DNA from: Chaetorhynchus papuensis
Taxonomy: Eukaryota; Chordata; Aves; Passeriformes; Rhipiduridae
Assembly: GCA_013396525.1 (NCBI GenBank)
Contig: VWYX01000632.1
Coordinates: 154,825-218,824 of the forward strand
Length of the DNA stretch: 64,000 bases
Direction: 5' to 3'
The position numbers were made by a program, and so were the translations under genes. The notes under the pieces were generated by a model. The model ran no database searches. It worked only from the letters and a program-made list of their open reading frames with translations, and was not told the origin of the DNA. This document shows positions 1-11,600 of this stretch, in pieces. Position 1 is the stretch's first letter. The number at the start of each line of letters is the position of its first letter.

Positions 1-3000
1 TTAAATGATTTTGCTTTACCAAATGGCTGACTTACATTAATGTGCATTTTTCTCAAGAAGCTGTCACAAACTTCCACATGAAGCACACAGTATGGGAAAC
101 AGCAGAAAAACAAAGCTAAACTAAACTAAACCAAACGAAACAACTCTCCCCCAATCCCCAAAAAAACCAAACAGAAAACTCCAAAACCCAACAGCCACCA
201 AGCCAAAATTAAAAAAAAATAACCGAAGTTTTAGACACTGTTTGAATGAACCCCACATATTTCCCAATTAAAGAGCAAATCATATGTCAAAATATAATCA
301 ATGATTCCTTAATATATTTCTCTCCTCCAATGAACTGTAGATATTTACCTGCTGCAAGCAAGTTCTATACTGACTTCTAATACTAAGTTTGATGGAGTAA
401 TCAAAGGACCAAAGCCAGGAAAAAAGCAACAGCTGCTGCAGAAGGTGAGTGAACAGCTAGTAATCATATTAATGACATTACTAATTTAGGTGGTTGATAG
501 AATTTAGAATAGGAGTAAGGACTCATCTGTCATCATTGTATCATCCATCATAACTATGGCGTCCTAAGTAATGTGCAGGCTGCTAACAGTTTTAGTTTGT
601 TTTGTTGCTATTCCGCTTGATTTGGTTGGGGAATTTTTTTTTAAGACTCAGGAAAATCAAACACCTCATGATGGCAAACATGAATGTGGAATTTTTGTCT
701 GTACTAAAGGAGTAGATGAAGTGAGCACAAATAAAGTAATGTTATTTTAAAAATCAAAAACCATGATAAAGCCATGTTCTTTTTCTTTCCCCCTTCAGCA
801 TGTGTTTAATATTCTGTCCTTTGTATAGGTTCAGCTGAGTTAAAAGTAGGCATGTTTCCAAATTGGCATGCTGGAAGAGACAGATGACTGCAGAATCTTG
901 GCTTCTGGCTTTGTAGTGAAAAATACCAGCCCCAGTCTACAGTTTCCCATTGTCTTGGAGTTAGACAGGTTAAAGGGGAACACTCTGAGTTCTCCCCCTT
1001 TCTTTCATGCAATCCCTTTCCGCCAATAAGGAAAAATGAAATACAAGCAGAGCCTTGGCCTTCATCAAAAACTGCCAGGACAGAGAGAGCTCCCTGGTCT
1101 TCCAGGCTCTGACTTTAAAAGGGACTGTGGCAGTGCTCCCCATCCTCAGATTCTGCCCATGGCGCTGGGTCTTGAAAAGACAGTAACAATTTTTGGGTGG
1201 GGGGCAAAGATAGATATGGAATAAATAACGGGTTACCTTCAACACCCACCAACTGACAACATTATTTTCTTGAGTCCCTCAAAATTCGAAATTTCCTTAA
1301 ACTCTAAGTTATCTATTTCTAATGTCAGTGTATTGGAGATATTTGGGTTGATTTCCCATTCTAAGGTAGACTAGTTAAGTAGTTTCAGCAATTTCTTCAC
1401 AGGTAATATGTTTAAACAAATGGTTACTTTATTAAATATAGGCGAACAGCTTGTACAAGTAAAGTGGATGAAAGAGGTTTGTTTTCTGGGGTAAAGAAGG
1501 AACACACAGTCAAATGATGCAGTGCATTGATTGATGACAACGTGGAAAATAATAGATTTTTTTGCAACCTATTTTACTGTACTGAGAGGTGTGATTCCGT
1601 GTCATCATTATTGATTTTCATTAATGAGGAAAAGTGCCAAAATTTACTTTAGACACTGTAACTCCTAAAGTCATGCACCATTTTTCTGTATGAACAATTG
1701 TTTTTTCCTTTGAATATGTTCATTTCTTTTGCAGTCTAAGACCTGATTATGTGTTAGCCTCCACAGCTGAAACCAATAATATCTGTGAGAAAAAACTGCC
1801 TTCTTTCTTCTGTATGGGTTGTGCGAAGTTTGAGTTTGTAAAAGCAAACTCAGGGGACATCTTTTAGCAGAGAAGGACTCTTATGCCTGAGCACTATAAA
1901 ACAAAACTCAGTAAGGAGGGTCATGAAAAAGCAAAGATCTGAGACAACCCTGATCTAGTTCCTGCTGTAGCTGTAGCATTCAGTATCATTTCAAGCTGTC
2001 AGATAGCTTCCTTATGGCTAGTATCACTCAGAATTTAGAGGAAAAATTCAGAGTTCTACCCTTGTTTCAAATTTGATCTCTTTCTTCCTATTTCATTTCA
2101 GTTCTTTGCTGAGGTAGGTTCACATCCACTCCTGTTTTTAAAGGTGGGAGGAGGAGAAAAAATCAACAAAGAAATTAAATTACGGTACTGTGGATTTCAT
2201 AGGACATAGCTCAGGAGCTTTTTTAGCATCATTTAAAACTCTTTATGACCAGATCTTACTATTTGAACCTTCCTTTGTGCATTGTAGTTCTTCCACAGCA
2301 TGTTTAAAAAATAAATTAAAATGTTATACTTGAAGACATTACAGAATGCTCTCAACTTTCATATTTCCTGCTTGTACGCTGAGAAATAGACTCTGCAAAA
2401 CAGTGTTTCTGAGCTAGTCCTCCATGTCTGTCGTTGGAGATGACTATACAGTCCATAAAATACCAGATTTTCTCACTTTTGCAGAGTAGTTGAATGGACT
2501 CCATAGATATGAAATCCAAGCCTGCTCCTGTAGAGAATGTCATCACAGGTCACTTTTCTTCAGTTAACTATATCTTAAAACAATATCTTTTTTTATAAAG
2601 GAACCTTAATATAAGGAGTTTCCATCATGGAGTGTTGAGTCTGTTCTTAGAACTTTTCAGGGAAATTATTCTGAAACCTCTGTTTCTTATGGTTTTTTCT
2701 GAACCAGAGTCATTTGTTCTTTTCAGTACACTTTTTGAACTTTCTTTGGAGTTCCTTCCCTGTTTAGTCAGATCAATTGGAACCAGCTTTCTCTAACTGT
2801 ACAGATTACACAGAATCATGGTTATGTGGAACGAGAGAAGGATAAAGAAATAATGTGACCAGTTGAATTTTTTCCTGGAGTTACTTTTATATATTTTCTT
2901 GTGACAATGTTCTTCTGTTTCATTGACTCCCAAGTAAATCTGAAACCTGCTCAACAGGTTCCTCCATCCTTAACTTTTTCAAAGGGTTACAGTTTGATAT

Positions 3001-5369
3001 GTAGGAATCACCTTGGGGTTTCAGACTTTTACTAAAAGTGATTCTCAGAGCTTCATCAAGAACACGTCAAGCAACAGTTGCTTAAACGTCAGGGAATTGT
3101 GAGAAGCTTGGAACAGTTCACATTAACACAATTCTAGACAAGTGCTGAGCACATGCACTGTCAAGTACTTCAAAATAAAATAATAAAAATCCTTAAATAT
3201 GTTTTCTTTTTTCATTTAGTAAGCACCTCAAAGATGACCAAAGATGTTTAAAATCCAAATATGATGTTCTCTTAGTCTATGTATGAAAATAACTTTCATT
3301 AGGAGTATAGAAAACTTCAAGGTAAAGAAAAAGAAATAAAAGAGTGTACATAAGAGAATTGGACATTTGATCTTTGCCAGACAGGTCTTGCTTTTCAGGT
3401 TTGTCATAAGTTACTCATTAAACTTTGGCAGAAAACTCTGCATAGATCTCTTAAGTCTTAAAAAGTTTTCTCATCCATCTTCCACATAAGTAGTCTGTGC
3501 TCTTTCTGTTAGCACTCTTTCAGGGCTCAATTAAACTCTTTATTAACATGGCACCTCATTGTTTTTGAGAGACTTTGGGATATCTGAAACAACTGAAATG
3601 CTTCTTCAGGTGTGACACAGGATTTATTAATTTTTTTTGGATTAATGAGCAGAGGTTAGATACTCCACAGCATATAAATAGCACCAAATATGTTTATTTG
3701 GACTGATTACTTTGTAACAAATCCTTGCAGCATTCCTTTCTCTCCCTTTGCCACTTTTTTATGGACATATAATCTCTAAACCTTTTTTGCCATCAGATAT
3801 CATCTGTTGCTTTGAAACCAAATACAACTTCCACTATTTTTCAGTGACTTACATCTGATCTAGTCACTCGAAGTATAGTATATGACTGAAAAGACAGAGC
3901 TTAAACAGATAGTATCTGGCACACATTTTCCCTTCAGTATATGAAATGGATGTCAAAAAAGAAAAATTGTTGCCATCAAGTTCAAACGCACAATGTTGTG
4001 GTAAAAGAACTAAAACCCATCTACAATCATTCTAACTGAAATATAAGTACCTATTATTATAAACTGTAAATAATTTTTTTTTTCCTCTTTAGGTACAGTT
4101 AATTCTTTTAATTTAAAATATGATTTAAAATTAAATATCATAGCATTAATTTTGAAAATAACTGACAGGTTATTTGTCATTTGTTTGAGGAATATGTTTC
4201 ACATTATCAAGGCAAGCTAAACCAACAGCTACAATCTAATTTCACAGTGGGTTTCCACTGGGGGGAAGAAAAAGTGTGGAAAAATCTTCTATACTTTTTT
4301 TTTTTATTTTAAGTGATTTAGATTTTGGAAATCCATTTAAAACTCTATGGTACTCTGAAAACCATGTAATTCCAGTTTTCATAGTTTTGCCATTCATTCA
4401 AAAAGCTTATCTTCTGAAAGAATTATTAACATTGGTTTTACCACTTTCATGTCTTAGGAAAAAAGGCTGTGAAGAAGCCTGATGGTGTGAAAGTTTTACA
4501 TGCTGTACATTGGCTTATTATGACGGATAAAATTAAGTTCCTGTGTCATGAATATGACCTGCCTAAAACCCACTATAAATGCAGAATAAGAACCAAAAAA
4601 ATACTGTAACATACCTTCTGTATCATCTGGAACATTTTGAGCCTGCATTTCCCTCCTTAGACAATGGCTGAGTCCCTGATTACAAAAGCTGTGTATTAAT
4701 ATTTTCTATTATTTTGATACTATTATCGAAGCATAACAAATAATGAATAACAATAATAATTGTGCCCTCACAGTACATTCTTAGAAAGGAAAAAAACACA
4801 CTAAGCCAAAACAAGGATAATTATTTGAGAAGTGGCAGCACTGATAAAATCAGAAGGGAATTGACACATGAATATTCCAATAACAAGGGAAAATGCTTTT
4901 GGAAAGGAATGAGACAGAAAAGGGTATGCAAGAAGCCAAGAAGTAAATAAATTAGAAACAGGAACTAAATTTTCCAGCTTGCTACCAAAATGGTTGTTAA
5001 CCATTTTTGTTCCTTAGTGTTTTATATGACATTTTTTCTGTTTCCCTCCAATTAATTTTCCTTATAATATTATGCAATACATCTTTCATGCAATTTTGAT
5101 TGTTTTTATTGTCAAAGTAGGAGTGATCTGACTTCATAAAGTAACTAAAAGTTTGGTATTTAGTCTAAGCTAGTCTGTGGGAATACTTTAGAAACCAGAG
5201 TTCATATCTCTGCAAAACAGTTGACCACCTATCTTAGGACACAGAAAATCATCCTCTGTGTTGAAAATGAATTCTCTGTAAGCAACGTTTGTTAAAATAA
5301 AATATTTTTTTTAAGTCGTATTGTTATCTCAACATAAATACTAATTTAACATTCTAAACTTGAGTGCTG
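1..5369. other. AT-rich sequence without recognised genes
   Basis: No exon structure, RNA gene or transposon could be recognised here. Open frames are under 95 codons and overlap in several frames, as expected by chance in AT-rich DNA. The stretch includes one A/C-biased tract (listed separately) and scattered homopolymer T and A runs. Old diverged repeats could be present below my recognition threshold. Confidence 0.6.
118..222. repeat. A/C-rich low-complexity tract
   Basis: The plus strand is almost free of G and T over much of this tract, with repeated AAACC/AAACT-like units, runs of C, and a terminal run of nine A. Similar strand-asymmetric tracts occur at several other places in the window, some as T/G on the plus strand. 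It is probably decayed simple sequence. No transposon body adjoins it that I can recognise. Confidence 0.6.
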
Positions 5370-5530
5370 CTTTGTCAGCGTTTATGTATGCCAACATTTT
5401 TCGTTCTGATTGCTGTTGGATGCTTATTAGTCATTTACAACAGCCTCACGTCTCCATTCAGGCTAATGGCAAATGACTGCATTGTTTCTTGCCAGCAGCA
5501 AGATGGAGAGAAAAGAAGGGAGTGTCCTTT
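5370..5530. other. Possible conserved non-coding element
   Basis: This segment stands out from its surroundings. It is not low-complexity, keeps two CpGs, and carries homeodomain-like TTATTAG and TAATGG cores next to a CAAATGACTGCAT stretch. A 63-codon open frame crosses it but shows no protein family signature and no flanking splice pair. I infer a regulatory element rather than an exon. The inference rests on texture alone, and a multi-species alignment was not available. Confidence 0.2.
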
Positions 5531-7449
5531 AGCCCACATAATGCAGCGATTATAACATGCAGACATAAACTCCTCATTTGCAAGAAAAGTCAGGAGAAGG
5601 CACTTCACAAGAGCTGTCTCACCAGTTTGGGGCGGAACTGTTTCTTCAGGACTATAGACGGTAGATACAATCAGTAGTCAATGCCCTAAAATGAAAGAAC
5701 TAAACACTAGAATCCAGAAAGATATTTTTATTATTTAACCCTGATTATTCCTATATTTGAATCAATTCTTAAAGTATTCATCTTTTACACAGTGAATTCT
5801 CGTTAACCTTGCTATGGAGTGTTAAGACCAATGCCTGTTTTCTGCAATAAACATACTAAAACATACAGGTAATTTAAAAGATGGATCTAATAAATGTTTA
5901 CTATTAAAGGCAAACAATCATGGATATCTATGTACTGTTTCAAAACACAGTTGTTATTGAAACTCCATTGACCTCACTGATATTTATGAAATTTTGCAAG
6001 GGTCTCCAAGGTAGGGCTTGCACTTTTATTTGAATACATTTCAGTGCAATGAATGCTTTTGGGTGCACAAAGACATCTTGATCTGCAAAGCTTCATCTGA
6101 AATTTATTGTGATGAATCAAAAGGCTAAGAATTGAAATCTGTACATTTTTGAAGAAAACAAAAAAAAGATGTTCAGATAACTTTTTTGGGGGGGCTAATA
6201 AAGATACTGGAAATACTAATAGACAGAGGATAAATAAGAGGAAACAAAAACTGTAAAGTTAGCTTAACAAGCCGTTTTGAAATGAAAGTATATTTCTAAT
6301 GTACTATGTTGTTAAAAATATTTCTAACATTACAACTAAAATGTTTGTTGACTTCTGAATATATAATTTACATATTTATTACCATTTCATATCTAAGCTA
6401 ATACTGTTTTTCATCCAAATACTTAGAAAATTCTACTGTCTTCTAGTGCCTTTTCCTTGCTTGCTTTTCAGCACAAACAAAAATTACAGTTATGTTTACT
6501 GTAAAGTCCCTGTTATATTCCTGTAGGATTAAAACTCCACACACAAAACAAAATACCACAAAACAAAACCAACCTACCAAGTAAAAGAAACCCAACTAAA
6601 CCCACAGACACTATAGCTAAGCACCTGTCAGCATTTATAACCACTTTGTTTGATGAAATTTGGCTTGGCATTTAAATTTCTATCCCAGGTAGAAAGTTTG
6701 CACTTAAGTTTAAACTCAAACTACTTCAGATGTTTTTGAATTTCGGAACTGTAGAAATAAAATTCACAACAGATCCACCTGTTTTCTGGAAATGAAAATT
6801 AATGTCAGCAGGTTGCATATACGCCTGTATGTGTCTTCAGTCAAATACTTCTTTATGCTGGTGTCATGTGAAAAGGAGAGATGTCCTCAGGCCCTTTGTG
6901 TTTGGTTACTCTTGGTGCCTCAGGAAAGCCAAGATCCTTGTGCCCAGTCTGACTTACTCAGGACACATGCCAACAGGGAGACGTCCTCATGGGTGTTCAC
7001 TTATTTGAGCATGCCACCCTCTGTTGGTCACTGCTAGCACCCTTGAAGGACTGGCATTAACAGTTTATGGAACAACACTCTTTGTTAGTAAAATTGTGAC
7101 AGCTTAAGTTTCGAGGATTCCTGGTGGTAGTATCTGACTCCAAAAGCATATCCAAAGCAAGACACTAACAATCTCTAATTGCTAATGAAGCTTAGCTCAG
7201 GATAATCATTCAGCACACATAGAGTATGGTTCTTACCCAAGCGGTGACCCTATGAGAGAGAAGACAGGTTCAGGCCATCAGCTGATGCCAGAAATTAAAA
7301 TGGAGTCTTCCCTGACTTCTCCCCATTCTTAACTTACTTTTATACTATTTCTTTACATTTAGGTGGAGCTTGAGTGACTTGAGTCATTCATCTTACTCAT
7401 CAAGGGATGGTTGCACCTTGGAAACAGATAATGTCAGTATTGTGTCTGA
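5531..7449. other. AT-rich sequence without recognised genes
   Basis: No gene, RNA or transposon was recognised. The stretch contains an A/C-rich tract at about 6535-6605 with repeated CAAAACAAAA-type units. Two overlapping open frames near 6792-7037 (81 and 68 codons) lie in different frames over the same bases, which argues against either being real. Confidence 0.55.
6535..6605. repeat. A/C-rich low-complexity tract
   Basis: The tract is dominated by A with interspersed C (ACACAAAACAAAATACC-like units followed by AAACCCAACT), with almost no G on the plus strand. It belongs to the same strand-biased class as the tracts at 118-222 and 50355-50475. Confidence 0.6.
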
Positions 7450-7803
7450 GATAACCTTGGGATGATGTGTGAACCAATACATACAGGTAACCAAGGGAAG
7501 GTGTAAAGAGGATGGAGCTGGACACTTGTCAGCACGAAGAAGAGGACAATGGAAACAAATCCAAGTACAGGAAATTTTGTTTAAACTTCAAAAAAAATTT
7601 TTCTTACTGTTAGGTCTGTCAAATGCTTGAAAAGATCACCTGGAAATGTTGTGCATTCTCCATTCTTGAGGTATTCAAAACCGAGGGGACACAGCCCTGA
7701 GCCACCTGTTCGAGTTCCCCCCACTATGAGAAGAGGGGTTAGGACTAGGAAATCTCCACAAGCTCCCCTCAGCATCTTTCGTTCTGTGATTCCATAGATC
7801 TAT
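7450..7803 (+). mobile_element. CR1 LINE 3' end, 5'-truncated
   Basis: The segment follows the avian CR1 3'-terminal region in order: a GGTGTAAAGAGGATGGAGC block, a degraded GAGGACAATGGAAACAAA segment, a TTTTTCTTACTGTTAGG segment, a GTTGTGCATTCTCCATTCTTGAGG segment matching the usual 'hurts by number' tail region, and finally TTCTGTGATTCCATAG, the 8-bp-repeat CR1 terminus. It is heavily diverged (many substitutions and small indels), so it is an old insertion. The whole ORF1 and nearly all of ORF2 are missing, as is usual for CR1 copies truncated at the 5' end. Open frames across it on the minus strand are artefacts. Confidence 0.75.
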
Positions 7804-9492
7804 GGAAATGGAATAATAATGTGTTGACTCCAGAATATTTTCCCACTGCAGATCCTCTTTTTTCTGAAAGCTAGCATCAAAGTACTTGGAGAGAGATCAA
7901 TCAATGTAACAAACTCAATTCCTTCCTTGCAAATCAGTAAAATGTAGCATCTCAGGGAGAAGTAAAATATTCTTCCTATCTAAAAGAGAATGAGACAAGC
8001 AAAGTACTGTGGAAGTGAAAAGAAAATAAGGTTGTTCTGATTCAAATAAAACTAAACTACATGATGCTTCTTTCTTTGATTCTTGCTGGGTTTTTCTAAA
8101 CTGTTTTATATTTTCATTCAGGATATATTTATACTGACACTATATTCTTTCTCAGGCAATATTTCAAAGAGATTAGAGGTAATGTAAACTCCTTTGGTCC
8201 AGAAAGCCATAAATTTTCTTTTTATTTGAATATATATAATTTTCTGAATATTGGGGCTTTTAGACTCAGAAAACTAGTTTTTACTTGAAGCTAAATTGCT
8301 GTAGAATCACAGGGATTGCAATTTGGCAGCTATTGCATTAATACAATTCTGTCTGAAATTATTTGCAATTATATTAAAATCATTTGCTAATACTGCTTAT
8401 TCAGTGATTCTGCTTAAAAATCTAACATGTATCTTCGAGGAAATAAGTATAGAGTAACTTGTCAGAGCAATATCAAATTTGGACATGGAATGCCTATAAA
8501 TGTGATATTTCAGAGCCTTGCAGAGAAAATTGGAAACTTAGTATGCTTCTCACTCTGTAAATCCCAGAAGAGATAAACATTTCTTGCTCAATTAAGGTTC
8601 CTGCCATAGCAAAAAAAGACTTTTGTAGAATAAATTTGTTCAGTTGCTGTAATAGGTGGTTGTAATCGGATGTAGCTGAGAGTCAAAAGTATTACCTAAT
8701 TATGGCATGCAGACATTATTATATACTCTTTATTATATGTTAGCTTATTTTATTTAAGTGACAAAAGTTTAACAAGGGGAAGGATTCCTCCATTTTCCCT
8801 TTTCTCCATAGTATATTGAAACATTAAGCTATAATAAAGATTTAATAGTATTTTAATATTTTTTCCTCCAAAAAATAAAGCTATTTTCATTAGAAATAAA
8901 ACATGAAATTAGTTTTGAGTTCATTAATTGCCCTGAATATATCTCAGATAAAAGTGTGAATTGTGATGCAGAGCTCTCCTTTTTTCAGTCAGCGTGTTTA
9001 TTGGTACAAAATAATAACAAATTTAAATCTCACCATGTACATTATAGAAAACATTTATGACTTTCTACTTTAATCTCAGATCTACATGTATTTTTCCCAC
9101 TTTCAAAATACAACTCCATCTGTATTTCATCCTTCTCAGAAGAATATTTACAATGAATTTGAAAAAAGTGATGGTATGTTCCATTAATTTGATGAAATTA
9201 ATAACAAGTGTTTATTATTGGTAAAAGTCTTTCTCCTAAAGTAATGAATATGTGTTAAGCTACAGCAATTTATACCACACCAAAGCTACTTTGATTTTAT
9301 ATCAAATTAGGAGCTAGGATACATTCTGGGTTTAGCTGTGGGTGGTGTTAGAATTTAAGACATCCTCTTTTTTTTCTTTTTTCTTATAATATATGTAACA
9401 CAAGAAACATAATAAAGAACAGCACTAACAGCTTGGTTTGCAAGTCCTGTACTTCCAAAGGCATCCTCCACAAGGAGTTACCTTATTTTACC
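7804..9492. other. AT-rich sequence without recognised genes
   Basis: No recognisable gene or repeat family. Locally very AT-rich (for example 8730-8900) with ATATA and TTTTAAT runs. No convincing splice-site pairs or sizeable open frames were seen. Confidence 0.6.
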
Positions 9493-9512
9493 AACATATT
9501 GGCCAATATGTT
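9493..9512. repeat. 20-bp perfect palindrome
   Basis: The ten bases AACATATTGG are followed immediately by their exact reverse complement CCAATATGTT, with no spacer. The central TTGGCCAA contains two overlapping CCAAT-type motifs, one per strand. No transposon boundary is evident on either side. It could be a protein-binding dyad or a chance palindrome. Confidence 0.9.
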
Positions 9513-9949
9513 TGCGTGATTAAACAGTATGCATTTTCTGATGAAGGTCCCTGAGATGCATCCCTTGCCTTGAAATATTTGTTTCTCTTTTCCCTCTGCT
9601 ACATATTGTTGCATCAATTAAAGTATTATTCATAATATTATTAAATATTATTAATTAAAGTTAATTATTTGCTCATCTAAACTTCAATGTATTGTGTAAC
9701 TTTTCTAGCGTGATCTGGGGTTCTTAGAGAAGTCTTTGAGAGAAATAGATTAAAATTGATAATATTTTTTGAAAAATAAAGGAAATCATACTAGCAAGCA
9801 AGTACAGTTAAGCATATAATTGACTGAAACATATAGACCTAGAGGTATGCTCTCAACAACACTTTATTTAAGATGTGTATTTCATGTGTAGTGAAATAAT
9901 GCTAATCATCCTTCAGTATATGTTTATATACTCCATATACACATAAAAA

Positions 9950-10050
9950 CATAGCGAATCTAATGTTCTGTCAGAGCAAAGATCCATTTATGCCACCATC
10001 AGATCTTCAACAGAGACAGTGTTCTATGCTTAGAGAAAGTACATGGAATA
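9950..10050 (-). mobile_element. Ancient L3/CR1-like 3' tail
   Basis: On the plus strand the segment resembles the reverse complement of the ancient amniote CR1/L3 tail that includes the 'TCAGA-CAAAG-TCCAT-TA' core, followed by an ATC-TCTTC-ACAG-G-CAGTG block and a degraded GCTTAGAGAAAGTACATGGAAT block. That family is shared by turtles, crocodilians and birds, so the insertion predates birds. The match is patchy but collinear over about 90 bases. Orientation is deduced from the family's 3' end. Confidence 0.55.
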
Positions 10051-10979
10051 AATGAAACAGGAAAAATAAAGATTTTCCCTTGGATACACCCTAAGCTTAT
10101 GTCACAATTTCACTGTCATTAAATAAAAAAAAAAAAAAATTCTTGGGCCCACTTGCATCTAACACAGCTAAAGACTCCCCAAACCTCTCTTCCATTGCTT
10201 TTACTGCTTTCCACTTGGTCCTATAGAAATTGTTGCACAACTGACCTGTTGAATGAAGGGGAAAATTAAGATCTCTGCCTTTCTTCAGATGCAGTATGTA
10301 TCCCAAAAGAGTTAAATGGTTTCTATTGACTCTATCCATAAGAGACTTATAGTAGGGTGGAGTTTTTTCACATGTCGAAATAAGGACATTACAAAGTGCA
10401 TGAAGAAATGTATTTGTGTTAATCTCTACCCAATGTAGGTCAGAACAAAAACATTCATAAAATACAAAGGTGGATCAGTTTATTTCCCTTAGAAGAATAA
10501 GCACAGAACTAGGAAGCTAGTTTGTGAGATTGCTTGGAAGAAAAAAAAGAATGAGAAAAAACCGTTATGTCTCTCTGCAGGAATTCAGGGAATGTTATTG
10601 TAATTTTTTTTTTTTTGCCATTTATGTATTTTACTGAATTTGAGTCTAGGAACACGTGCAAGAATTCCTTTCTTTGCATTTCCAATTAGCTGGAAAACAT
10701 AGCTCAAGTCATAGGGAAAGAACAGCAAGTTATCCTGGGACTTTACAGTGCTTTTCTAGCTTTTGTTATCTATATCCTATATGTCCTATAGCAAAATGTA
10801 TCTGGAATGTATCAGAATCTGTACCTTATCTCCCCACGAAGCCACATATTTTAGAAAGACAAGATAAATTACTTCTGTAGTACCATAATATTGATTATTA
10901 TTAACCAATAATTTAATTAGTAAATTTAATCAACTCTCAGAAATTGAAAGCAGCAGGAAAATAGCGTCGATATTTTAGT

Positions 10980-11035
10980 TTTCAGTTGGGTTTTGTTTGG
11001 TTGTGTTTGTTTTTGTTTTTCTTTTTTTTTAAACA
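10980..11035. repeat. T/G-rich low-complexity tract
   Basis: The tract consists of GTTTT/GTTTG-like units, then a run of T, with almost no A or C on the plus strand. It is the complementary orientation of the A/C tracts elsewhere in the window. Confidence 0.6.
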
Positions 11036-11514
11036 TTATTTTTCAAAATCTTAAATGCATAATGGTGATTAAGTACTTGCCACATTTCATTATTATGAAA
11101 TCTTCAAGGTGAGAGAAAACAGGAGTGTGAGGAGAAATCGTTTCCTAAAGTTAGAAAGGATACCTGCTCTCATAGAGAAGCAGAATGGAAGACATTTTTT
11201 TTCAATTCTGAAAATAGAAAAATACTAACTTTTATGCTAGAGATATTTACATCATAATACTTCTAGATAATATTTTAATTTTATAAAGATTACAAACTTT
11301 GAAAATACCACTCTATATTGGAAGTGATGACAGAATGTTGATTATAGTGTTGTGACTGTGACCTCGCAATTACTGATGCCACATGCACCAGCTGTGACGA
11401 GTATCTACGAACACGAGTTGAGCTCCTGCCAGATTATGAGCAGGGTGTGGGGTTTTGCAGTCCATACCAGTGTGCTACCTATTGAAAAGGAAATATTTAG
11501 TCTTTCCTTTAACT

Positions 11515-11600
11515 TTTTGGTTTTTCCTTCTTTTTTTTTTTTTTTTTGGTTGTGTGTTTGTGGGGCCTTTCTGTTGTTTGTTTGTTTGTTTATATATAGT
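11515..11600. repeat. T/G-rich tract with (GTTT)n
   Basis: A T homopolymer of about 19 bases is followed by GGTTGTGTGTTTG and then a short perfect GTTT repeat (TTTGTTTGTTTGTTTAT). Open frames through it are phenylalanine-rich artefacts. Confidence 0.7.
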
